Origin: Spirochaetaceae bacterium
GTDB taxonomy: Bacteria > Spirochaetota > Spirochaetia > DSM-27196 > SKKC01
DNA length: 64,000 nt
Direction: 5' to 3'
Assembly (NCBI GenBank): GCA_007694005.1
Contig: RECN01000197.1
Span: 1-64,000 of the forward strand
Shown here: in pieces, positions 16,361 through 23,815 of the stretch
Layout: every line of letters begins with the position of its first letter
Numbering within the stretch: the stretch's first letter is position 1
The notes under the pieces: generated by a model
What the model saw: only the letters and a program-made list of their open reading frames with translations
Database searches by the model: none
Told to the model about the DNA's origin: nothing
Program-made: the position numbers and the translations under genes

Positions 16361-17317
16361 GTGAGTGACTCGGTAATTGCAATTCGGACAGCAGACAGGA
16401 AACTCGTGCCGGTCCTGAGTGGCCCACACGGCACGAAACGCCGTATGGTCCTGACCACGGTTCACGAAAATCAGTCAAGTGTGCATATCGACCTGTTCCA
16501 GATGGAAAGCGAGCAGGATCAGCAGTCCGATTATATCGGAAGTCTGGTAATCGAGCATCTGACTCCTGCTCCCGCCGGTGAGCCCGATATAACGCTGAAC
16601 ATCGCGATCGACGAGCAGGGTAATCTTAACGCTACGGCAACCGATTCATCCTCGGGTGATTACCAGAGTCTCTCCGTCAGCCTTCGCGACTCAGACAGTG
16701 CTATGCAGGATCTGCCGGATTTCTCGCTTTCCGAAGATGAAGAGCTTGAGGTAGGTGATGATTTTGACCTCTCAGGGTTCGACGAGCCCGGCCTTGTGGA
16801 TTTTGGGGACGAGGACGAAGGCGAGGACGAGGATTTCGAAGTCGGCGAGGCCACGGCCGAATCCGATCTCGCCGACGAACCGGACTTTTCATTCGACGAA
16901 GGCGAAGACGAAGATGGAGACGATAGTGATTCCTTCGAGGCATCATTTGACGACTTTGCCGAAGAAGGCTTTTCCGAAGGGAGCTTCACCGAGGAAGACT
17001 TTGAGCTTCCTGACCTTGAGGACGATGCCGGCCCGGAGCCTGTCTCCGTTGACGAGACCGTTTCCTCGTATGCGGGTGTCGCCCGCTCTGGTGATGTTAC
17101 CGAGTCTGAAACCGGGGGGTCGGTACCAAAACTCCTTTTCATTGCGTACATCGTGCTTGCGATTGCCATTCTGACAGGGCTCATCTTCATAGTGTATCGG
17201 CTGCTTGAGGGCGATCCGGTGCCGCCTCTGGAGGCCTGCATTCCCCTGGTCAGCCCTGTCGGGTTGCGCGGGAAAGCCGTTTTTCCGAGAGCCTTTCGAC
17301 GTCGTCGCGACACCTGA
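16361..17317 (+). CDS. Membrane-anchored protein with an isolated Hsp70 substrate-binding-like domain
   Basis: The gene encodes 318 residues and starts at GTG with GGAGGATC upstream. Residues ~29-110 match the beta-sandwich substrate-binding half of DnaK: VLTTVHENQSSVHIDLFQ corresponds to VFSTAADNQ-type strands, and the segments IEHLTPAPAGEPDITLN and IDEQGNLNATATDSSSG correspond to the I-PPAPRG-P-I and D-NG---V-A-D-TG signatures. There is no ATPase domain. A strongly acidic low-complexity stretch (about residues 120-230) and one TM helix (LLFIAYIVLAIAILTGLIFI) follow, then a short basic tail. It may hold clients at the membrane or act as an adaptor, which is inference. The next gene starts 29 bp downstream on the same strand. 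Confidence 0.65.
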   Translation: MSDSVIAIRTADRKLVPVLSGPHGTKRRMVLTTVHENQSSVHIDLFQMESEQDQQSDYIGSLVIEHLTPAPAGEPDITLNIAIDEQGNLNATATDSSSGDYQSLSVSLRDSDSAMQDLPDFSLSEDEELEVGDDFDLSGFDEPGLVDFGDEDEGEDEDFEVGEATAESDLADEPDFSFDEGEDEDGDDSDSFEASFDDFAEEGFSEGSFTEEDFELPDLEDDAGPEPVSVDETVSSYAGVARSGDVTESETGGSVPKLLFIAYIVLAIAILTGLIFIVYRLLEGDPVPPLEACIPLVSPVGLRGKAVFPRAFRRRRDT

Positions 17318-17346
17318 TTTCTGCACTTCATCGTCGTTGAGCACCC

Positions 17347-19560
17347 ATGGGTAAGCGTTCCATCTTCCGTTCACACATCATCATGCTCCTCAGTGCGTCG
17401 CTCCTGTTGTCCGCCTGCGAAACGCATCCCACCTTTCTCGGCCTCGACCCTTCGGCGGCAATGGACCTCATGTCTCAAGGCTCCTACGACTTTCTCGTGG
17501 AGATAGATGTCGATCCGCAACGTCTCGACCGCGTGGAAATCTACGGTATAGAACGCGGAAGTGCCTACTACACGGCGCGGGCCCTGGAGGACCTGGGCAG
17601 ACAGGAGCTTGCGTTCGCGCTTCTCGGACGGCAGCACGCGCACGGAGAAGAACCCTGGAGTAGCCGGTCAGCGCGGGTAATGCTCGAGCAGGCCCGCACC
17701 GACGAGCAGCGCGGCACAGCCGTCGGGGCGATCGGGTCTCTGTCGTCTGTTGAAGACATCGATGACGATCTTGCTTCGGCCTGGATTGAAACGCTGTGGT
17801 CGCTCGGGCGCTACGAAGAAATGCTCGAGCGCTACGAGGCCTTCGGGCGACCGGCTGTACTGTCCGCCTGGGCCGCCCTCGCACAGCTCGCAACCGGACA
17901 CGATCGGGCGGTTGACACGATACGCGAGGCTCTGCAGAGCGCCCCACGCGGGCGGGGACTGGTAATACTCCACGACTACCTGCAGGACGGGATTTCCGGG
18001 AGCGTGCGCGATCACGTTGAACGCGAGTTGCGGCCGTTTGAATACGAGCTGCTCGAGTTTCGCTCAGCAGTTGCAGAGGCAGACTGGCAGTCGACCGCCG
18101 ACTTTCTCGCGACCGTCAGGGAGGATCCCGATCGCGCCCCGTCCGGTGAAGCGGCGCAGGCATTGGGTTCGCGCGTACTTATCGGTGATCTTCGGGAGGC
18201 CTGGTTCAGGCGCAGAGAGTCTGCTGCCGGGGCTGAGATCATGGAAGCGCTTTCGATACGACTCACGGGGGAAGTCGAGTCATACGCGCTTGAGGCCGCC
18301 GGACGGCTATGGAGGGCGGAGAGTGCGAACCGTCAGGCTGTTCGTGTTCTTGAGCGGGCGCTTGAAGAAGCGCTACCGGGAGCGGATCGCGATCGTGTCC
18401 TGTTCCATCTTCTGCACGCACAGATCAGCTACGACCACCACGGTGTTATCGAGCGTGCGGACCGCTATCTTTCGATGATTCACGATCCGCTTCCCTTCAA
18501 CGAGATATGGGAACGTGTACTTTCTCATCTGCTTGTGAACAGACGCTGGCAGGACCTCGCGGAGATCTACGGGCCTGTCCGGCGCTACGCCTCCGAGCGC
18601 ACCCTGGGACAGTACGGGGTCGCCCTTGCGTCAGCAATCGACGCCGGTTTCGTGAGCGCAGCGTGGGTGCCGGATGTTCCGGCCGGAGTGTCTTCCCGTT
18701 CACATGTGCTTGAGGCCGCGTATCGTCAGAACGGAAGCATCTACTACCGCATGCTCGCTGCGGTTATGCTCGGTGAGCCTCTTCGCGGGATGCCGGACGA
18801 CGCGCGTGTCGTTGAGCCTCCCGTGCAGAGCCTCGACGATCGCCTTGTGGCGGGGTATCTGGATTTCGGACTCGTAGACCGTGCGTACGCAGCGGTCAGG
18901 GAAGAAGGCAGGCATCCGGGTGAAGATGTGCTCAGACGGCTCGCGGTCATTCTCGCTGATCAGGGCGACTTCCTTCGATCGTTGAGGACGGCGAATCGGC
19001 TTACCGCGCTCGAAGGAGCCATTCTCGACAGCGATCTGGCACGCATCATCTATCCCGAGGCTTTCGCCGAGGAAATGGACAGGGTTCTCGACGAGTTCCC
19101 CCTGGAACGCGATATCTTTTACGGGCTGGTCCGTGAGGAGAGCTATTTCGATCCGCAGATTCAATCCTGGGTTGGTGCAACGGGGCTGGCGCAGCTTATG
19201 CCGCAAACGGCCGCAGATGTAGCTGCCCGCCTGCGTGTAACGGATTTCGATCTCACCGACCCCTACACGAATCTGCGTTTCGGCGCGCGGTATCTGAACG
19301 ATCTCGTTGTCCGACTGGACGCATGGGTCCCCGCGATGATTGCATACAATGCCGGTCAGGGTCGTGTTCGGACCTGGCTTTCCGAGCGGCAGGGTCTGCC
19401 GATGATCCTCTTTCACGAGTCGGTTCCATTTCAGGAGCCACGAAGCTACATACGCAATATCACGGTAAGTGCCGTGTACTACGAGTTCCTCTCAGGTCGG
19501 GGCGACGGCACCGGCGTCATACGTCTGTTCTTTCCCGAGCTTGGTGATCTGCGACCCTGA
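17347..19560 (+). CDS. Soluble-type lytic transglycosylase lipoprotein
   Basis: It cleaves peptidoglycan glycan strands to 1,6-anhydro products. The predicted lipoprotein has 737 residues with lipobox LLSAC (Cys24). The first ~580 residues are helical, superhelical Slt70-like repeats. The C-terminal SLT domain (about 590-720) carries the catalytic Glu in VREESYFDP, then GATGLAQLMPQTA and MIAYNAGQGRVRTW, all conserved in family 1 transglycosylases. Length and order of domains match Slt70 rather than the short MltC/EmtA type. It likely works in the periplasm in wall remodelling. A division and DNA-segregation gene (ftsK) follows. Confidence 0.9.
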   Translation: MGKRSIFRSHIIMLLSASLLLSACETHPTFLGLDPSAAMDLMSQGSYDFLVEIDVDPQRLDRVEIYGIERGSAYYTARALEDLGRQELAFALLGRQHAHGEEPWSSRSARVMLEQARTDEQRGTAVGAIGSLSSVEDIDDDLASAWIETLWSLGRYEEMLERYEAFGRPAVLSAWAALAQLATGHDRAVDTIREALQSAPRGRGLVILHDYLQDGISGSVRDHVERELRPFEYELLEFRSAVAEADWQSTADFLATVREDPDRAPSGEAAQALGSRVLIGDLREAWFRRRESAAGAEIMEALSIRLTGEVESYALEAAGRLWRAESANRQAVRVLERALEEALPGADRDRVLFHLLHAQISYDHHGVIERADRYLSMIHDPLPFNEIWERVLSHLLVNRRWQDLAEIYGPVRRYASERTLGQYGVALASAIDAGFVSAAWVPDVPAGVSSRSHVLEAAYRQNGSIYYRMLAAVMLGEPLRGMPDDARVVEPPVQSLDDRLVAGYLDFGLVDRAYAAVREEGRHPGEDVLRRLAVILADQGDFLRSLRTANRLTALEGAILDSDLARIIYPEAFAEEMDRVLDEFPLERDIFYGLVREESYFDPQIQSWVGATGLAQLMPQTAADVAARLRVTDFDLTDPYTNLRFGARYLNDLVVRLDAWVPAMIAYNAGQGRVRTWLSERQGLPMILFHESVPFQEPRSYIRNITVSAVYYEFLSGRGDGTGVIRLFFPELGDLRP

Positions 19561-19636
19561 CTGGTCGTTTGAGGCTAAACAGGCAGGGAAGGACTACCGA
19601 TAGTATAGACGTATCCAGGGGAGGGTTTGGTTCACC

Positions 19637-22201
19637 GTGCAGAAATCCGTACGCAGTACTACATCACACGTGCTTGCTTCCGTGAGCGCTCTACTCGGGC
19701 TGAGTTTCGCCCTGCTGCCGCTTCTGTCGCTGACGAGCGTCGGAGTCGTGATCATGCTCGGATTTCCGGCGCATTATCTTGTCCGCAGTTTTCACGCCGC
19801 GGCAGTCTTCGTGCCTTTGTACTTCGGCATCAACGCGTGGCTCGTCCGGCGGGATGCGGACGGCATCGCGTTCTTCGGGCTGAACCTGAGTGTTCTGCCC
19901 TTCTTCAGTCTTGCGTTGACCCTACGGCTGGCATTTGATGCTCAGCTCGCCGACAGTCCGGCTACAGCCGGCATCGTCTCTGTCGTAGGTAGAACGAGAG
20001 GTGCGTGGGCCTTTGGACTGCTGACTGTGATTCTGATTGCTGCGGTCATTGCGCTGGTGCGCATGTGGCAGATGCTTTCGGTGGATGCGCCGCCTGCACA
20101 GCCTGTTGATGAGACCGAGGTCCTGACCCTCCCGGCACCCGCTGCCGCCTACGCGGGACCGGGTACCCCGACCGCATTGAGACGCGCAGAAGAAGTGCTG
20201 TGGCGCGCAAACGGGCCGGACGAAACCGACGGCGACGACGAGCGCACGGCTTCTGAGGTCGCGTACGAACGCACAGAATCTGTCGAAACGGCCGAGGATC
20301 CCGAAACCGACGTTGCGACCGTCGCGTACGCGGATACCGATACGACGTACGCGTCTTCCCGTCTCGGTATCGCATGGCCCGAAGGCCGTACACGCGTCCG
20401 TTTCGATGAAGACGACGCTGACGAACTCGTTGAGGACACCGATCTCGGCGAACAGCACGAGTTTGTCGTGCAGTACCGGGACGGTTCCTTTCGAAGCCTG
20501 TATGCGGGCGAGTACTACGCGGACGAGCCCGAGCTTGCGCAGGAATCCGGCATGAAGGACGAGTTTGATGAGCTTGAGGCGGTTGAAGGCGGCGACGACC
20601 TGGAAGTGCATCTCGGCTTCTTCGCCGGCGACGACGATGCCGGCGACGACGTGGACGACGAAGACACCGACGAGTTCTGGGAAGGTGCAGACGAGCCGGA
20701 TGAAGAAGAGCTTGTCGGTGAAGGTGCGCTTATCGGCGTAGAGGCCTTCGAGCCGGATCCGGAGCCGGTGGTGAAGAAGCCGGTCCGCCGGAAACGACAG
20801 AAACGATATCACGTACCGGTTGAGGGTCTGCTCAACGAGTATCCGGACAAGCATTACTGGGAAATCGACCAGAAGACACGGGATGCCGCGGAGACGCTTC
20901 GAATTACCCTTCAGGAGTTCGGAATCGAAGCCGAAGTAACCGGGATCAGACGAGGACCGGTCATTACCATGTTCGAGATTCTCCCCGCTCGCGGTGTGAA
21001 GCTCACTAAGATCGTGAACCTCGCGGATAACATCGCGCTGCGACTGGCAGCCCAGACGGTTCGCATTGTCGCGCCGATCCCCGGCAGGCATGCGGTGGGG
21101 ATAGAGGTTCCAAACCATGACAGGGCAATCGTCAGCTTTGGCGATCTGATACAGGAACGGGAGTTTACAAGCGGAGACTACGACATTCCGCTTGCCATCG
21201 GCAAAGACATTCCCGGTGACGCTCAGATCATCGATCTGACCAAGACACCTCATCTCCTCATCGCTGGCGCAACCGGCAGTGGAAAGAGTGTATGCGTGAA
21301 CTCGATTATCTGTTCTATCCTGTACCGGCAATCGCCGAGCGAAGTGAAGATGGTTCTTATTGACCCCAAGATCGTGGAACTCAAGTTCTATAATGATATT
21401 CCACATCTGCTGACACCGGTGATCACCGAGCCGAAGAAGGCTTTTCAGGCGCTTCAGTGGTGCCTGTACGAGATGGAACGCCGCTATCAGCTTCTGGACA
21501 AGCTTCAGGTGCGAGACCTGAAAAGCTATAACAAACGAATCGAGCAGCGAGAGCTCGCGACCGAAAAACTTCCGTACATCGTAGTTGTCGTCGACGAGTT
21601 CGCCGACCTCATGGCAACCAGCGGCAAGGAGCTTGAGCAGACGCTCGCGCGTCTTGCGGCCATGAGTCGAGCTGTCGGAATCCATCTGGTCCTCGCGACT
21701 CAGAGGCCGAGCACCGACGTCATAACCGGGCTTATCAAGGCGAACATTCCGTCGCGCATTGCCTTCATGGTATCCAGCAAGGTTGACAGTCGCATCATTC
21801 TCGACGGACAGGGTGCTGAGAAACTGCTCGGGCGCGGCGACATGCTCCTCACAAGCGCCTGGGATCCGGCTCTGAACCGCATTCAGGGCGCATTCCTGAG
21901 TGACGAGGAAATTGAACGTGTGGTGCAGCATGTCCGGACTCTCGGTGAGCCGGATTACATCGACGACGAGATCTTTATCGAGGAAGACGACGACTTCGTG
22001 CAGGAAGAACTTGAAGACCCGCTGATGGAGAAGGCGATGCAGATTGTGCAGACATCACGAAAGGCATCGGCGAGTTACCTGCAGCGTCGCCTGAAGATCG
22101 GCTACAATCGCGCTGCGCGCATGGTCGAAGAGATGGAACGGGTCGGTATTGTGGGGCCGCAGAATGGTTCCAAGCCGCGTGAAATTCTCATGAACGTATA
22201 G
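19637..22201 (+). CDS. ftsK: DNA translocase FtsK/SpoIIIE
   Basis: This is a septum-located hexameric DNA pump that clears chromosome ends during division. It has 854 residues with a GTG start and AGGGGAGGG upstream. About four TM helices occupy residues 8-150. A linker of about 200 residues is unusually acidic (runs of D/E around residues 185-385). The alpha and beta motor domains follow, with Walker A GATGSGKSVC (about 544), Walker B IVVVVDEFADLM, and TQRPSTDVITG. The C-terminal gamma winged helix (QIVQTSRKASASYLQRRLKI) would recognise KOPS-like sites. The acidic linker replaces the usual Pro/Gln-rich one. Confidence 0.95.
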   Translation: MQKSVRSTTSHVLASVSALLGLSFALLPLLSLTSVGVVIMLGFPAHYLVRSFHAAAVFVPLYFGINAWLVRRDADGIAFFGLNLSVLPFFSLALTLRLAFDAQLADSPATAGIVSVVGRTRGAWAFGLLTVILIAAVIALVRMWQMLSVDAPPAQPVDETEVLTLPAPAAAYAGPGTPTALRRAEEVLWRANGPDETDGDDERTASEVAYERTESVETAEDPETDVATVAYADTDTTYASSRLGIAWPEGRTRVRFDEDDADELVEDTDLGEQHEFVVQYRDGSFRSLYAGEYYADEPELAQESGMKDEFDELEAVEGGDDLEVHLGFFAGDDDAGDDVDDEDTDEFWEGADEPDEEELVGEGALIGVEAFEPDPEPVVKKPVRRKRQKRYHVPVEGLLNEYPDKHYWEIDQKTRDAAETLRITLQEFGIEAEVTGIRRGPVITMFEILPARGVKLTKIVNLADNIALRLAAQTVRIVAPIPGRHAVGIEVPNHDRAIVSFGDLIQEREFTSGDYDIPLAIGKDIPGDAQIIDLTKTPHLLIAGATGSGKSVCVNSIICSILYRQSPSEVKMVLIDPKIVELKFYNDIPHLLTPVITEPKKAFQALQWCLYEMERRYQLLDKLQVRDLKSYNKRIEQRELATEKLPYIVVVVDEFADLMATSGKELEQTLARLAAMSRAVGIHLVLATQRPSTDVITGLIKANIPSRIAFMVSSKVDSRIILDGQGAEKLLGRGDMLLTSAWDPALNRIQGAFLSDEEIERVVQHVRTLGEPDYIDDEIFIEEDDDFVQEELEDPLMEKAMQIVQTSRKASASYLQRRLKIGYNRAARMVEEMERVGIVGPQNGSKPREILMNV

Positions 22202-22217
22202 GCGGATCGAGTACCGT

Positions 22218-22898
22218 CTACGCGAGCTCGATGCTGCGGCCGATTGATGTAAGCCAGGCGCTTTTCGGATACAGGTTCAGGGCGCGCTTATAGAACTCAA
22301 CCGAGTAATCGGTCGCACCACTCTCATAATATGCATATGCAAGCAGGCTGCATACGAGAAACTGTTCGAGTTTCGTGATGTTATCGGTACCGCCTGCCTG
22401 TTCCAGAATATCCACGGCGTGGCCTATGTCTCCGCCCGCGAAGGACGGCGCATTCAGGTACCACCCGGCTGCCGCTATGTGAGCCCGGATATTTCCAAAG
22501 TCGAGATCAAGCGCGCGCAGAGCCGCATCCCTGGCCTTCATGCCGTACAGGAACTGAAAGACCGGTCCGCGTATCAGCAGGAGTTGTCCCATCGCGTCCG
22601 ACAGAAGACGCCACGCGTCGCTGAACTCCTGCTGGTCGAGGGTATCAAGAGCGTAGTGGCGCGCCGCCAGGAAGTGCGATGCCGCCGTTCTGTCATGCGA
22701 AACGAAGGTCTGTTGCATACCAAGAATCATTTCGATGCGCCCGAGCCAGTAGGAACGGTCCATGCGGTGTACGATGCCTGCCGCCCTGCTTCGAAGCTCA
22801 AGGAGCTGCGCGTTCAGGGCTGCGAACCCCGGTTCATTCTGAACGAGCAGCTCTTCGGCCTCATTTACCTCGTGAAACGACGCAGGTTTGATCGTCAT
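22218..22898 (-). CDS. TPR-like helical protein translationally coupled to rex
   Basis: The protein has 226 residues. The ORF track starts inside rex, but the ATG at 22898 overlaps the rex stop as ATGA, giving coupled translation. It is all-alpha and has no signal peptide. Segments such as MKARDAALRALDLDFGNIRA and YAYYESGATDYSVEFYKRAL are TPR-like, and the layout (…AAGWYLNAPSFAGGDIGHAV…) recalls the TatT component of spirochaetal TRAP transporters. Without a signal sequence a periplasmic TatT role is unlikely. Coupling to rex implies a redox-linked or Rex-co-regulated function, which is inference. It converges with ftsK, 16 bp between stops. Confidence 0.7.
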   Translation of the reverse strand: MTIKPASFHEVNEAEELLVQNEPGFAALNAQLLELRSRAAGIVHRMDRSYWLGRIEMILGMQQTFVSHDRTAASHFLAARHYALDTLDQQEFSDAWRLLSDAMGQLLLIRGPVFQFLYGMKARDAALRALDLDFGNIRAHIAAAGWYLNAPSFAGGDIGHAVDILEQAGGTDNITKLEQFLVCSLLAYAYYESGATDYSVEFYKRALNLYPKSAWLTSIGRSIELA

Positions 22899-23563
22899 GA
22901 AACGGAATGCAGGGAGCTTTTCAGATTTACCAGATAGAAGAGATTCTCGATTTCGAGACTGATGTTTACGTTCTGCACGATGCACTCGCTTTCGCAACCG
23001 TCATCGGGACACTTACCCGAGCACTTCAGTTCGACCGTCGTAAAGTTCAGAAAGCCCCGAATGCCAGCCTGCATCATGATCTCAAAGACGGACGCAGCCG
23101 ATGTGTCAGGCACCGCAAGGATGCCAACGCGAATACCGTTTTCGACGACGTAGTCGGCAAGCTTCCCGGTATGGAGAACGGGGATGTCGCTGTGACTGCC
23201 GATCCGGCTCTCATCAACATCGAAAGCGGCTTTGATGATTATGCCTTCCTTCTTGAACTCCTGGTACTCCATGAGCGCGCGGCCGATCTTTCCACAACCG
23301 ACGAGAACGACATCCTGTGTTTCGCGTTTTCCGAGTATGCGCTCGAGTTCCGGAATCAGGTAATCAATGGTATAGCCACCGCGTTTGTTTCCGGTAATGC
23401 TGATCATTGAGAAGTCTTTGCGTACAACAGCGGGCGTGACACCGATAGCGTCGCCGAGGTTGTTCGAGAACACTTTCACGAAGCCGAGCGATCTCAGTTT
23501 CTGCAGGACCCGGAGATATCGGGCGAGTCTCAGAATGATGTGCTCGGAAATTGCGTCGGCCAT
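22895..23563 (-). CDS. rex: Redox-sensing transcriptional repressor Rex with a Cys4 insertion
   Basis: Rex binds operators of fermentation and respiration genes and leaves DNA when NADH is high. The protein has 222 residues. The N-terminal winged helix (ILRLARYLRVLQKLRSLGF, then VTPAVVRKDFS) is typical. The Rossmann domain has VLVGCGKIGRALMEY and KAAFDVDESRIG, with the LAVPDTSA motif. Unusually, four Cys (181, 185, 190, 194) in CSGKCPDDGCESEC lie in a segment about nine residues longer than normal, just before the NVNISLEIENL domain-swap helix. They could bind metal or sense redox directly. The start has AAGGGG upstream. It is divergent from the oppA-type gene. Confidence 0.95.
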   Translation of the reverse strand: MADAISEHIILRLARYLRVLQKLRSLGFVKVFSNNLGDAIGVTPAVVRKDFSMISITGNKRGGYTIDYLIPELERILGKRETQDVVLVGCGKIGRALMEYQEFKKEGIIIKAAFDVDESRIGSHSDIPVLHTGKLADYVVENGIRVGILAVPDTSAASVFEIMMQAGIRGFLNFTTVELKCSGKCPDDGCESECIVQNVNISLEIENLFYLVNLKSSLHSVS

Positions 23564-23592
23564 GCAGGAACCCCTTAACGTATCGTTCTGGA

Positions 23593-23622
23593 ATTATAGG
23601 TCTATAATGCGAAAGAGGACAA
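23593..23622 (-). promoter_or_regulatory. rex promoter
   Basis: Minus strand TTGTCC (23617-23622), 18-bp spacer, TATAAT (23593-23598). The start codon is 29 nt beyond the -10, leaving a short leader with an AAGGGG Shine-Dalgarno. Confidence 0.55.
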
Positions 23623-23683
23623 GTTAAAACGATTTATTTCACATTATATCGGAAATCATTCGTGAAAAAGAGATTTTGTGATC

Positions 23684-23729
23684 CTACATTTATGTAGTAC
23701 GAAAATAATAATCACACGAAACTGTGTGA
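23684..23729. promoter_or_regulatory. Two dyads in the AT-rich rex/oppA divergent region
   Basis: CTACAT-TT-ATGTAG (23684-23697) and TCACAC-N6-GTGTGA (23712-23729, perfect) stand in an AT-rich interval that contrasts with the GC-rich surroundings. The second lies about 19 bp above the -35 of the binding-protein promoter, a typical activator position. No regulator is assigned. Confidence 0.45.
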
Positions 23730-23747
23730 CTGTCTGAGAACAATCGC

Positions 23748-23777
23748 TTGTCAAAACTTCACAACCTCTGATACAGT
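23748..23777 (+). promoter_or_regulatory. Promoter of the second peptide operon with a Rex-like operator
   Basis: -35 TTGTCA (23748-23753), 18-bp spacer, -10 TACAGT (23772-23777). TTGTCAA-AAC-TTCACAA (23748-23764) spans the -35. It resembles a Rex half-site pair (TTGTGAA/TTCACAA), with one mismatch and one base less spacing than usual. Repression of the peptide operon by the neighbouring Rex is a hypothesis. Confidence 0.45.
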
Positions 23778-23815
23778 TTCCTATATTACATCCACACCAA
23801 TATAAGGAGGCATGG

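Noticed and set aside
19922-21931. 669-codon ORF on the minus strand inside ftsK
   Set aside because: It mirrors a GC-rich real gene; the protein has no recognisable domain and odd composition, while the plus frame encodes full FtsK.
23778-23815. Riboswitch in the leader of the second binding-protein gene
   Set aside because: The leader is only about 30 nt and holds just a Shine-Dalgarno.
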